In this document: positions 43,868 to 51,704 of the stretch, piece by piece | Numbering within the stretch: position 1 is the first letter of the stretch | Layout of the letters: each line of letters opens with the position of its first letter | NCBI GenBank assembly: GCA_016742275.1 | Contig: JACVCD010000012.1 | Coordinates: 62,001-126,000 of the forward strand | Direction: 5' to 3' | Source of the DNA: Gemmatimonadaceae bacterium | GTDB taxonomy: Bacteria; Gemmatimonadota; Gemmatimonadetes; Gemmatimonadales; Gemmatimonadaceae | DNA length: 64,000 bases | Made by a program: the position numbers and the translations under genes | Notes under the pieces: generated by a model | Database searches by the model: none | The model's input: the letters and a program-made list of their open reading frames with translations, nothing else | Told to the model about the DNA's origin: nothing

Positions 43868-44625
43868 CACGAATGAAGACTCCAGCGCGTGGTGCGCTGG
43901 CGTTGGGTGAACGGGGCATTGTCATCGTGCCCACGTACAACGAGAGCGAGAACATCACGCGCATCGTGCCGCAGATCCTCGACCAGGATCCGCGGCTTGA
44001 GGTGTTGATCGTTGACGACAATTCGCCGGATGGCACGGGCCAGTTGGCCGACGCCCTGGCCGAAGATGATCAGCGCGTGCACGTGCTTCATCGTCCCGGC
44101 AAAGAAGGTCTTGGTCGCGCGTATCTCGCCGGCTTCAGATGGGCGCTTGAGCGCGACTATTCGTACGTGTTCGAAATGGACGCGGACTTCTCCCACGATC
44201 CGCGCCATCTACCGGAGTTTCTGGCCGCCGTACGAGACAAAGATCTCGTGCTTGGCTCGCGGTATCGCGATGGCAAGGTCACCGTGGTCAACTGGCCGAT
44301 CGCGCGCTTGATGCTTTCATACGGTGCCAATATCTACGCGCGTGCCGTGACTGGTATGCGATTGGGCGATGGAACCGGTGGCTTCAAGTGCTTCCGCCGC
44401 GAAGTGCTTGCCGCCATCCCGCTCGACCAGGTCCGCTCCAACGGCTACGCCTTTCAGATCGAGATGAGCTTCCGCGCATGGAAGAAGGGATTTCGCATCG
44501 CCGAGATTCCCATCGTTTTCCATGACCGCACCGAGGGTGAATCAAAGATGTCCAAGGGCATCGTTCGCGAAGCGATCTGGATGGTATGGCGTCTCCGTTG
44601 GTGGGCCATGACGGGGCAGGTATGA
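43864..44625 (+). CDS. polyprenol-phosphate mannosyltransferase-like GT2
   Basis: Family 2 glycosyltransferase of the DPM1 type, 253 residues, GTG start. Motifs: IVIVPTYNESENITRIV, VLIVDDNSPDGTGQLA, FEMDADFSHDPRHLPEF (DXD), GSRYRDGKV and VFHDRTEGESKMSKGI. There is no C-terminal membrane domain, so it is the soluble dolichol-phosphate-mannose-synthase form. It would supply polyprenyl-phosphate hexose for the neighbouring membrane enzymes. The stop overlaps dapF (ATGA). Confidence 0.87.
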   Translation: MTRMKTPARGALALGERGIVIVPTYNESENITRIVPQILDQDPRLEVLIVDDNSPDGTGQLADALAEDDQRVHVLHRPGKEGLGRAYLAGFRWALERDYSYVFEMDADFSHDPRHLPEFLAAVRDKDLVLGSRYRDGKVTVVNWPIARLMLSYGANIYARAVTGMRLGDGTGGFKCFRREVLAAIPLDQVRSNGYAFQIEMSFRAWKKGFRIAEIPIVFHDRTEGESKMSKGIVREAIWMVWRLRWWAMTGQV

Positions 44626-45473
44626 GCGCTTCTCTGAAGGGGCTGCCTTTCGCCAAGATGACGGGATCGGGCAATGATTTCGTCTTCTTCGATGGACGAG
44701 TGGTGCCGCTTCCATTGGTGACAACACCTGAAGCGATCACTCGTATCTGCAACAGGTACAACGGTATAGGCGCCGACGGTGTTGTCGTGCTCGAACCAAT
44801 CATGTCGGGCGCCGATGTTCAGATCCACTACTACAACAGTGATGGATCGCCGGCCGACCTCTGTGGTAACGCCACTCTATGTTCGACCGCGTTGTCGGCT
44901 GAGCTGGGCCTGGCGCAATCATCAGGTATGCAGTTGCTGACAGGAGCCGGACTCATCAATAGCCGAGTCGCTTCTCCTGTCGGTTTACCAGAGATCGATC
45001 TCCAGCCGGTTACAGACATTCGGGGGGCCATGCCCATCGAATTGGGCCCAGGTGAGGAGCGGGTGGGGTTCTCCATTGCCGGCATTCCGCACCTGGTTGT
45101 TCTGGCAGCCGACGCGGAAGTCATTGATCTGGCGGCTCGAGGACCGGGGCTTCGCTGGCATCCCAGCACCGGGGAAAGGGGCGCAAACGTGAATTGGGTG
45201 TCGCCACTTCCAGATGGTCGTTGGCGTTATCGCACGTTCGAGCGCGGTGTCGAAGGCGAAACCTTGGCTTGCGGAACTGGTGCAGTGGCTACGGCCATAT
45301 TGCTGGTGCACTGGGGACTGGCCTCACTGCCAACCGTGACCCTGCAGACCAGCAGCGGTCGGGACGTCCGAGTGAGCCTCTCGGAGGTGGGTAGTGGCAA
45401 CGCGGGATACGCGCCAACGCTGAGCGGAGAAGGTCGAATCGTATTCCGCGGTAACATCGGCGATCTCGGCTAA
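44622..45473 (+). CDS. dapF: diaminopimelate epimerase
   Basis: Interconverts LL- and meso-diaminopimelate for lysine and peptidoglycan. It has 283 residues. The two catalytic cysteines are C81 (NSDGSPADLCGN) and C217 (GETLACGTGAVAT); the N-terminal MTGSGNDFVFFD is typical. After C81 the sequence is CGNATLC, so leucine replaces the arginine of the usual CGN[GA]xR signature. The frame is open 36 bases upstream, but ATG 44622 overlaps the previous stop (ATGA). It is the last + strand gene before the terminus region. Confidence 0.92.
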   Translation: MSASLKGLPFAKMTGSGNDFVFFDGRVVPLPLVTTPEAITRICNRYNGIGADGVVVLEPIMSGADVQIHYYNSDGSPADLCGNATLCSTALSAELGLAQSSGMQLLTGAGLINSRVASPVGLPEIDLQPVTDIRGAMPIELGPGEERVGFSIAGIPHLVVLAADAEVIDLAARGPGLRWHPSTGERGANVNWVSPLPDGRWRYRTFERGVEGETLACGTGAVATAILLVHWGLASLPTVTLQTSSGRDVRVSLSEVGSGNAGYAPTLSGEGRIVFRGNIGDLG

Positions 45474-45521
45474 ACTGGCTCCACGTCGTTCTTTCCCGAA
45501 CTGACAATTTGTACTGCCCAC

Positions 45522-45556
45522 ATGGCGGCTCACACGTGAGTCGCCATTTCTTGTTT
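45522..45556 (+). terminator. rho-independent terminator after dapF
   Basis: ATGGCG-GCTCAC pairs with GTGAGT-CGCCAT (12 bp, one G-U) to form a hairpin at 45522-45547, followed by TTCTTGTTT. It lies about 50 bases after the dapF stop and ends the long + strand operon. Confidence 0.85.
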
Positions 45557-45562
45557 GTCAAT

Positions 45563-45578
45563 GTGGACAGGTGGACAG
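45563..45578 (+). repeat. tandem repeat of GTGGACAG
   Basis: Two perfect adjacent copies of GTGGACAG (45563-45570 and 45571-45578), 142 bases left of dif. Function unknown. Confidence 0.6.
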
Positions 45579-45640
45579 TCTGAGGATTTCGTGAGCGACC
45601 GGCAACGCCACACATCTCGAGACATGGTTTAAGTCTAACA

Positions 45641-45665
45641 CTGGCAATTGTTTACACCTTGCCAG
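45641..45665. repeat. inverted repeat with XerD-arm-like loop
   Basis: CTGGCAA and TTGCCAG form a perfect 7-bp inverted repeat around an 11-base loop. The loop contains TTGTTTACA, which is identical to 45719-45727 at the left edge of dif. It could be an accessory site or chance. Confidence 0.4.
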
Positions 45666-45719
45666 CTGAAACAGAGAAGATTTCCACGCGGGTTTTTCCC
45701 ACACTTATCCACCATGGTT

Positions 45720-45747
45720 TGTTTACATAACATGTATTATACGCACT
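45720..45747. other. dif site (XerCD chromosome dimer resolution site)
   Basis: A 28-bp site with two 11-bp recombinase arms around a 6-bp centre: TGTTTACATAA, CATGTA, TTATACGCACT. Read on the - strand, the arms are AGTGCGTATAA (9 of 11 match the E. coli XerC arm GGTGCGCATAA) and TTATGTAAACA (8 of 11 match the E. coli XerD arm TTATGTTAAAT; 10 of 11 match the B. subtilis TTATGTAAACT). The inner ATAA-N6-TTAT palindrome is intact. It lies in a gene-free AT-rich gap where gene orientation flips from + to -, as expected at the replication terminus. The comparison sequences are from memory. Confidence 0.85.
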
Positions 45748-45837
45748 AAAAGCAAAGAAACTAAGACAAGACTGCCCTTTATATGTCCGCTTACTGACCC
45801 ATTACTGCTGGACTGATTTCTGCAGCATTCAGCATAG

Positions 45838-45867
45838 AAAAACGGCCCGATCATCGACCGGGCCGTT
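45838..45867 (-). terminator. rho-independent terminator of the - strand TPR gene
   Basis: AACGGCCCG (45841-45849) and CGGGCCGTT (45859-45867) form a perfect 9-bp stem. On the - strand the stem is followed by a run of five T. It lies 38 bases after the stop of the - strand gene at 45906. Confidence 0.88.
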
Positions 45868-45905
45868 CGTCAATCAGATCAGACGAGCGATGAAAGACAA
45901 TCCGC

Positions 45906-46571
45906 TCAAGGCTGCTTACCAGCAAGCTCGCCAAGCCGCACCTGGGCTTCCTGCTGAGCCTGCGATCCTTCCAACTGGGCCAGCGCTTCCCAGATCGTCT
46001 TGGCTTCCGCGCCCTTTCCTGCAGCCATCAGACTGCGAGCCTGCGACGCCTGAAAGGTCTGCTTCTCGGTCGGAAAGCTCGTGGCATCGGCAGCCTTGCC
46101 GTATGCCTCGGCAGCCTTGGCGAAGTCACCCTTGAGCTCGTAGCCGCTGGCGATCATGGCGTTGATGCTCGGCTTGAAGTCGGCACTTGCCGATCCCAGG
46201 GCCTTTTCGAGTCCCTTGATCCCATCGTCGTACTTCTTCTGCTCGTACTGGACCTGGGCCAGCATCAGCACTGCCTGCTGCCCCGAGGCCGTACTGCCGA
46301 AGCGATCTACGACCTTCGAAAGCGCGCTCTCGGCTTCGGTGAACTTCCCCTCGACGAATGGCTGCTGCGCCGTATACAGCGCCGCTGAAGCCTTTTCGCG
46401 GGTCGACGCCGTCGTACTGCGATAGACGAAGATCGCGGCAGCGGCGATGGCGGCTCCACCGAGCACCATGGCGATCGGCTTGCTGTTCATCTGCAACCAG
46501 TTCGTGAACGACTCGATCGGATCGTCGCTCAGAGAGGCCGAAGAGCCTGCGGTACGGGGCGCCTGCGCCAT
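45906..46571 (-). CDS. YfgM-like tetratricopeptide membrane protein
   Basis: 221-residue protein with a cytoplasmic N-terminus, one membrane helix (about 32-50, KPIAMVLGGAAIAAAAIFV) and a periplasmic TPR region. The layout matches YfgM, a partner of the Sec translocon and periplasmic chaperones. TPR units include FVEGKFTEAESALSKVVDRF and YEQKKYDDGIKGLEKAL. The frame stays open upstream into the tRNA gene, but ATG 46571 is the credible start. It has its own terminator next to dif. Confidence 0.75.
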   Translation of the reverse strand: MAQAPRTAGSSASLSDDPIESFTNWLQMNSKPIAMVLGGAAIAAAAIFVYRSTTASTREKASAALYTAQQPFVEGKFTEAESALSKVVDRFGSTASGQQAVLMLAQVQYEQKKYDDGIKGLEKALGSASADFKPSINAMIASGYELKGDFAKAAEAYGKAADATSFPTEKQTFQASQARSLMAAGKGAEAKTIWEALAQLEGSQAQQEAQVRLGELAGKQP

Positions 46572-46707
46572 GCGAATTGCCAACGGTAAGGAGGAGGACA
46601 AAGGAAACGGCGGGCGCGCACGCAAGGTGCTCGCCCAGCCATTACCGGCCAGTCTTGAAACATAGCGAAGCCAGGGGCAAGTGGGCACCCGCTTCGCACC
46701 GCAAAAA

Positions 46708-46782
<75 letters not shown>

Positions 46783-46831
46783 AGCCCTCTGTGGCAATAA
46801 CTTATGAAACGTCGACCATTTGTGAAGCCGA

Positions 46832-47413
46832 TCAATACGCGGTGAGTGCGCGTACCGGATGCGATACGGCAGATCGCCCATTCAGAAATGTCAGCTCCAT
46901 CAGCACGCTGACCGCCACCACCTGGGCTCCGAGCCGCTCGACGAGCCGACATGCGGCCGCCGCAGTGCCACCGGTCGCGAGCACATCGTCAACAATTAAA
47001 ACCCGGGGAGTCCCACCAGCTGGCGAAGCGAATGCGTCGCGGTGGATCTCGATCACATCTTCCCGATACTCGAGTGCATAGGATTCGCGCTCAACCTGCC
47101 ACGGCAGCTTGCCCGGCTTGCGCACGGGGACAAATGCCGCGCCCAGCAGCAACGCGATGGGTGTACCGAAGAGAAATCCACGGCTCTCGATACCCACCAC
47201 ATGTGTGATGTCCTTGGCAGCGTACGGACGTGCCATCGCCGCCACCACGTGCCTGAGAAGCACGGGATCAGCCAATACCGGTGTGATGTCCTTGAAGAGA
47301 ATCCCCGGTGTCGGGAAGTCCGGCACATCACGCACGGCGGCACGAATTCTCGAATCGAGTGTTTCCGACGGCTCGCGGGATGACTCGTCGAATGGCGGCA
47401 TGGAATCGGTCAT
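46832..47413 (-). CDS. apt: adenine phosphoribosyltransferase
   Basis: Salvages adenine to AMP using PRPP. It has 193 residues. Motifs: PDFPTPGILFKDITPVL, VVGIESRGFLFGTPIA, RKPGKLPW and the PRPP-binding VLIVDDVLATGGTAAAA. About 20 polar residues precede the conserved start. Its gene lies 17 bases after the acylphosphatase stop, so it is probably the last protein gene of the - strand operon before the tRNA. Confidence 0.95.
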   Translation of the reverse strand: MTDSMPPFDESSREPSETLDSRIRAAVRDVPDFPTPGILFKDITPVLADPVLLRHVVAAMARPYAAKDITHVVGIESRGFLFGTPIALLLGAAFVPVRKPGKLPWQVERESYALEYREDVIEIHRDAFASPAGGTPRVLIVDDVLATGGTAAAACRLVERLGAQVVAVSVLMELTFLNGRSAVSHPVRALTAY

Positions 47414-47430
47414 GCCGAAGTATGGCGCGT

Positions 47431-47712
47431 CTATCGCATCACTGCGAAGGGGAGCGGCAAGTCTTCAAGCAATGAGGGCCCCGCTGGTTCCACACGCACC
47501 AGATCAACTCGCGATCCAGCGGGTCCTTCCTGCAGCACCGCCTCGAACTCGTCGAGGATTCCGGCCAGACCTGCGGCAACGGCGCGCACGGTACCATCCG
47601 GTTCATTTCGTACCCAACCACGCAGCCCACGCCGACGGGCCTGTTCGCGTGTAAACCAGCGAAAGCCGACCCCCTGCACCACGCCTTCCACCACGTAGCT
47701 GCGTATCAGCAT
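47431..47712 (-). CDS. acylphosphatase
   Basis: Small enzyme (93 residues) that hydrolyses acyl phosphates. The catalytic pair is visible: R18 in GVVQGVGFRWFTREQA and N36 in GWVRNEPDGTV. Both family signatures are intact. The rest is a normal ferredoxin-like fold. Next to apt and in the same operon. Confidence 0.92.
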   Translation of the reverse strand: MLIRSYVVEGVVQGVGFRWFTREQARRRGLRGWVRNEPDGTVRAVAAGLAGILDEFEAVLQEGPAGSRVDLVRVEPAGPSLLEDLPLPFAVMR

Positions 47713-47748
47713 CGGAAGGCTGCATCCATGTGCTGCGTGAGCTGACGG

Positions 47749-48789
47749 TTAGCGCAGCCGAACACCAAGCACGGCTGCCAGTGCAGCCACCAGCGCCGCC
47801 GGCTCTCCCATACGGGAGTCGAACTCTGGCACAGCCAATTCGCCAGCACGGACACGACGCGCCAACAACTCGAGCGCATCGGCCGCCTCGGTGGCGCGCC
47901 CAACGCCAGACACCGGCTCGGCATCACGCGCTGCCTGCGCCGCGCGGGCACGGTCGGCCCAGGTAATCGAATCGAGAGACGGCGAGGACAGCGGCGTGCG
48001 ATTCGAACGTCGGACCGGCATGATGTCCATGAAGTCGTCGTCGGTCCACGGAGCCAGGCCGTGTGAGCCGGCGGGAGGCGCATCGAAGAGTGACGCCGCC
48101 TCCGGACCATGCTCAGCATCGATGCGATGCGACAGATCTTCGAAATCAGCAGCCGCGTCCTCGAGCGGCCAATCGTCAGTGGCCTGGACGTTCTCGGCGA
48201 CCACTGTTTCGACCAACTCTTCCTCGATCGACTCTTCGGCAATTGGCGCGTCAGCAGCGTCAGCCGAGAGGATCGATTCGCCAATTGCGTCTTCGGCTGA
48301 AGGCCCATTGGCGACGATTTCTTGAGCAATCACCTCTTCAGCAATCACGTCCTCAATCATATCCTCAGTGATCGCCGCCATTGGCGTGGCGGGCGTAGAC
48401 GCGAGGAACGCGTCAATCCACGGCAACTCGTCCGTGGAGATTTCATCTGACACCTCATTGACCACAGGCTCGTTCGACAGCGGAGTAAGCGCCCGCACCG
48501 CGATCGGCGTGACACGCGTTGGCGTACGCATGACCGGAGCGAATCCCACGGATGGTGTCGGCACCCGCGCGGCAAACAGCGGCTCCGAAACCACCGGCGC
48601 ATCTGGCGCAATAACCTCAGGCTCGGGAGCGCGACGCCATGCCGCAGGGATATAGGGCGCGATGCGCGCCGCGGCCTCTGACACCGCGAGTCCGCCAGCC
48701 GGTCCAGCATATGGGCGAAGTGCACGCGCGGCGTCCGGGCGTGAGGACGTCGCAGCGTCTGGCGTCTGATGGTGAGCGGAAGCAGACAT
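47749..48789 (-). CDS. unrecognised acidic Ala-rich protein
   Basis: A 346-residue protein that I do not recognise. The start is ATG 48789; the frame is open 46 codons further upstream into pcm, but that stretch looks non-coding. The N-terminal third is Pro/Ala-rich, the middle (about 110-245) is very rich in Glu, Asp, Ala, Ile and Val with repeated EEV/EES/EDA patterns, and the C-terminus has a short helical segment (ALELLARRVRAGELAVPEF). The short motif LPWIDAFLAST is near residue 123. No signal peptide or membrane helix. It lies between pcm and acylphosphatase in a coupled operon. Confidence 0.7.
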   Translation of the reverse strand: MSASAHHQTPDAATSSRPDAARALRPYAGPAGGLAVSEAAARIAPYIPAAWRRAPEPEVIAPDAPVVSEPLFAARVPTPSVGFAPVMRTPTRVTPIAVRALTPLSNEPVVNEVSDEISTDELPWIDAFLASTPATPMAAITEDMIEDVIAEEVIAQEIVANGPSAEDAIGESILSADAADAPIAEESIEEELVETVVAENVQATDDWPLEDAAADFEDLSHRIDAEHGPEAASLFDAPPAGSHGLAPWTDDDFMDIMPVRRSNRTPLSSPSLDSITWADRARAAQAARDAEPVSGVGRATEAADALELLARRVRAGELAVPEFDSRMGEPAALVAALAAVLGVRLR

Positions 48790-48868
48790 GGGGAACCGGT
48801 AGGGATTCGCGAAAATGGGGCACGACCACGCAGGGCGCAAATCGGAACCATCTGCCGTCCACATACTG

Positions 48869-49528
48869 TCAGCTCGGCCAGCCCCCTGCCCCAATAAGGG
48901 GGACGAAGCGGACCGGCGTAATGTCACGGCGTTCCAGGCGTCCGCCGCGCTTGGTCAGCAGGGTCAGCATCTGCTCTTCCTTGTCTCCCAGAGGAATCAG
49001 CAGCCGCCCGCCCTCAGCCAACTGCTCGTCGAGTGCCGGCGGCACATGCGGCGCACCGGCCGATACCAAGATGGCATCATACGGTGCATACTCGCGCCAA
49101 CCCAGCGTCCCATCGCCCAGCGACAACGAAACGTTGCGCACATTGGCCTGCTGCAGCAGCGGACGCGCCTTGTCGAGCAACTCCCGAAAGCGCTCGACCG
49201 AAAACACCTGAGCCGCCAGTTCACTCAGCAGCGCCGTCTGATATCCAGAACCGGTGCCAATCTCAAGCACCTTTTCCTGTCCGGTCAGCCCAAGCTGCTC
49301 GATGGCGCGGGCATGAACGAATGGTTGGGAAATGGTCTGGCCACTGCCGATGGGAAGCGCCGAATCCTCGTAGGCGCGATGCCGAACGGTGGTGGGAACG
49401 AACAGGTGCCGTGGTACCATATCGACGGCACGCAGGACAGCGAGATCACGAATCCCCTTGTCCTGCAGTGTTTCCACAAGGCGCCGACGCGCGCCACGAA
49501 ACTCGGGTTCTACGGCGCCTGCCACCAT
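48869..49528 (-). CDS. pcm: protein-L-isoaspartate O-methyltransferase
   Basis: Repairs isoaspartyl residues in damaged proteins using SAM. It has 219 residues. Motifs: VPRHLFVPTTVRHRAYED, PIGSGQTISQPF and the SAM site VLEIGTGSGYQTALLSELA. Its start lies 19 bases inside surE; the surE-pcm pair is a widespread stress-survival arrangement. Confidence 0.94.
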   Translation of the reverse strand: MVAGAVEPEFRGARRRLVETLQDKGIRDLAVLRAVDMVPRHLFVPTTVRHRAYEDSALPIGSGQTISQPFVHARAIEQLGLTGQEKVLEIGTGSGYQTALLSELAAQVFSVERFRELLDKARPLLQQANVRNVSLSLGDGTLGWREYAPYDAILVSAGAPHVPPALDEQLAEGGRLLIPLGDKEEQMLTLLTKRGGRLERRDITPVRFVPLIGAGGWPS

Positions 49529-50268
49529 TCCGTCGCGGTATTGAGCACGTCACGGTGCGTGAGGTCGAGGTGCAACGGGGTGACTGAGATGTACCCATCG
49601 TGCACCGCGCGAAAATCCGAATCTTCGGCACCGCTCCACTCCACTGTGCCGCCGCCAATCCAGAGGATGTCGCGACCCCAGGGGTCCTTCATCTTCGTGA
49701 TCGAATCACTGAATACCCGTCGCCCCAAACGCGTGAGACGGACACCCTTGATGTCCGATCCCGCGACCGCGGGCAGGTTCACATTGAGTAACGTGTCGGC
49801 AGGAAAGTTCGGAAGCGACGTGAGATGATGCAGCAACGCGCGTATCTGCCCGACTTGCGTCTCGAGCACGGCGTCGGCCCGCAATACACTGCCAGCGAAC
49901 GACAACGCGATTGCCGGAATCCCGAGTGCCAACCCCTCCATCGCGGCCGCTACAGTACCGCTGTAAAGGACATCCTCACCCATGTTCGGGCCGTGATTGA
50001 TGCCACTGATCACGAAGTCCGGGCGCGCTTCAAGCAACATCTCACATGCCAACATCACACAGTCGGTGGGCGTACCGTCCACCTGCCACCGACGCTCGCC
50101 CAACCGCACGGGGCGCAACGGATGATGCAGCGTCAGGGAGTGACTCGTCGCACTCTGCTCACGGTCCGGTGCCACGACGTGCAGAGTACCCAGTGATTCG
50201 CTGGCCTGCTCGAGAACTGAGAGTCCCTTGGCAAGGATTCCGTCGTCGTTACTGAGAAGAATGTGCAT
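49510..50268 (-). CDS. surE: 5'/3'-nucleotidase SurE
   Basis: Metal-dependent nucleotidase acting on nucleoside monophosphates. It has 252 residues. The N-terminal MHILLSNDDGILAKGL carries the metal-binding Asp pair; PDREQSATSHSLTL and SGINHGPNMGEDVLYSGTV complete the active site. Overlaps pcm at its 3' end and lies 15 bases after the MerR gene. Confidence 0.95.
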   Translation of the reverse strand: MHILLSNDDGILAKGLSVLEQASESLGTLHVVAPDREQSATSHSLTLHHPLRPVRLGERRWQVDGTPTDCVMLACEMLLEARPDFVISGINHGPNMGEDVLYSGTVAAAMEGLALGIPAIALSFAGSVLRADAVLETQVGQIRALLHHLTSLPNFPADTLLNVNLPAVAGSDIKGVRLTRLGRRVFSDSITKMKDPWGRDILWIGGGTVEWSGAEDSDFRAVHDGYISVTPLHLDLTHRDVLNTATEWWQAP

Positions 50269-50283
50269 GAAGGATGTAAGAAT

Positions 50284-50658
50284 TCAGCTCTGATCAGTTG
50301 ATGTATCTGCAAGCAGTGCATGTAGTTCCGCGAGGTCACGTTCAAGACTTTCGAGAGCCTCGACCTCCAGCGCGGCACGAGCCGCCGTACGAAGTACTCC
50401 ACCTTTGCGGTGTTCGTCCAATTTCTGACGCGCCCCGTCGATCGTGTACTTCTCCGTGTACAGGAGGTGCTTCACCAACAGGATGAGCTCCACTTCGCGC
50501 CGCGAATACACCCGATTGCCGCTGCGATTCTTGGCCGGGTTGAGCAGCTTGAACTGACTCTCCCAGTAGCGCAGTACATGCGGCTTGAGCTCCGTCAGGG
50601 AACACACGTCCCCGATCGAGTAGAACTCCTGAACCAGTTCACCGCGTGGAGTAGCCAC
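50284..50658 (-). CDS. MerR family transcriptional regulator
   Basis: Small MerR-type regulator, 124 residues. The winged helix-turn-helix is YSIGDVCSLTELKPHVLRYW (about 13-32) followed by the wing with NRSGNRVYSRREVELI. A short coiled-coil C-terminus lacks effector or metal-binding cysteines, as in MlrA/YcgE-like forms that sense through other domains or not at all. It sits inside a housekeeping operon, two bases after gpsA; target unknown. Confidence 0.88.
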   Translation of the reverse strand: MATPRGELVQEFYSIGDVCSLTELKPHVLRYWESQFKLLNPAKNRSGNRVYSRREVELILLVKHLLYTEKYTIDGARQKLDEHRKGGVLRTAARAALEVEALESLERDLAELHALLADTSTDQS

Positions 50659-50660
50659 GA

Positions 50661-51704
50661 TCAGTCGCGCTCCGGACGCAGTTCGCGCGCCATCAGTTCG
50701 GCAATCGCATCACGCGGAGACTGGCCATCAAAGAGAATGCGCCAGGTCGCATCGACGATGGGCATCTCGACACCAACCTTGTCCGACAGCGCTTTTGCGC
50801 TCTGGGTATTGAGCACACCCTCAGCAACGCTGTCCTTGCCGGCGAGCGCTTCATCGAGTGTCTGCCCCTGCCCGATTGCCACACCGACGGCGCGATTGCG
50901 CGACAAGGCACCGGTGCACGTCAGTACCAGATCACCAAGCCCCGCGAGTCCGGCAAATGTGTCGGCTTTTGCCCCAAGGGCGACGCCGAGTCGCGTCATC
51001 TCGGCCAGGCCACGTGTCATGAGGGCAGCACGCGGATTGAAGCCCATGCCCAGCCCATCAAGAATACCCGCGGCAACCGCCATCACGTTTTTGAGTGCTC
51101 CACCAAGTTCCACACCTACGACATCGTCACTGGTGTAGACGCGAAATGCGGATGCACTCATGGCTGATTGCACGAGCACCGCTGCAGCATGTGAAGCGCC
51201 GGCAGCGACAATGGCCGTGGGTTGCCCGCGTGCTACTTCAGCAGCGAAGCTTGGTCCACTGACGGCCACCACATGATGATCAGGAGCTTCCTGCTCCACG
51301 ACATCGGTCATCAGCGCGAGGGTCTCGCGCTCAATGCCTTTGGTTGCCACACTGAGAACCGCACCCGCAGAAAGCGCCGAGCGTGTCGATGCAACGACCG
51401 GACGCAACACATGCGATGGGGCAGCATAAACGACCAACTGCGCACCACTTAGCGCAGCAGAGATCTCACCATGTGCAACCAGCGCTGGGCTCAGCGGAAT
51501 GTCCGCGAGGAAGCGCGTATTCTCGTGTCGCACATTGATACTCTCAACGACATCGGCCTCACGCGCCCACAGGCGTGTGACATGCCCGTTGCGCGCCAGT
51601 CGGTCGGCGATAGCCGTTCCCCACGCACCACCACCGATCACGGCACAAGTCATGGGAGCGCTGACAGAATCGCTCAACGCGCCATTCGACGAGAGCGGCG
51701 TCAT
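50661..51704 (-). CDS. gpsA: glycerol-3-phosphate dehydrogenase [NAD(P)+]
   Basis: Reduces dihydroxyacetone phosphate to sn-glycerol 3-phosphate for phospholipids. It has 347 residues with ~16 extra at the N-terminus. NAD motif CAVIGGGAWGTAIADRL, then SVATKGIE, VSGPSFAAEVARGQPT and the catalytic-domain ELGGALKNVMAVAAGI. The start overlaps the plsY stop; its product is the acceptor used by PlsY. Confidence 0.95.
   Translation of the reverse strand: MTPLSSNGALSDSVSAPMTCAVIGGGAWGTAIADRLARNGHVTRLWAREADVVESINVRHENTRFLADIPLSPALVAHGEISAALSGAQLVVYAAPSHVLRPVVASTRSALSAGAVLSVATKGIERETLALMTDVVEQEAPDHHVVAVSGPSFAAEVARGQPTAIVAAGASHAAAVLVQSAMSASAFRVYTSDDVVGVELGGALKNVMAVAAGILDGLGMGFNPRAALMTRGLAEMTRLGVALGAKADTFAGLAGLGDLVLTCTGALSRNRAVGVAIGQGQTLDEALAGKDSVAEGVLNTQSAKALSDKVGVEMPIVDATWRILFDGQSPRDAIAELMARELRPERD

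Larger units (their letters stand above)
45474..45905. other. AT-rich gene-free terminus region
   Basis: The only gap over 300 bases. It holds the dapF terminator, a tandem 8-bp repeat, a small hairpin, the dif site and the terminator of the convergent TPR gene. Counted by eye, 45721-45780 has 20 G/C of 60 and the neighbouring 60-base lines 26 to 29, far below the surrounding genes. No open reading frame of credible coding character was found here. Confidence 0.85.

Noticed and set aside
45600-45780. Possible oriC: AT-rich DNA with DnaA-box-like TTATCCACC and TTTCCCACA
   Set aside because: Genes converge on the region instead of diverging, no dnaA/dnaN is near, boxes are imperfect, and a dif-like site explains the AT-rich core.
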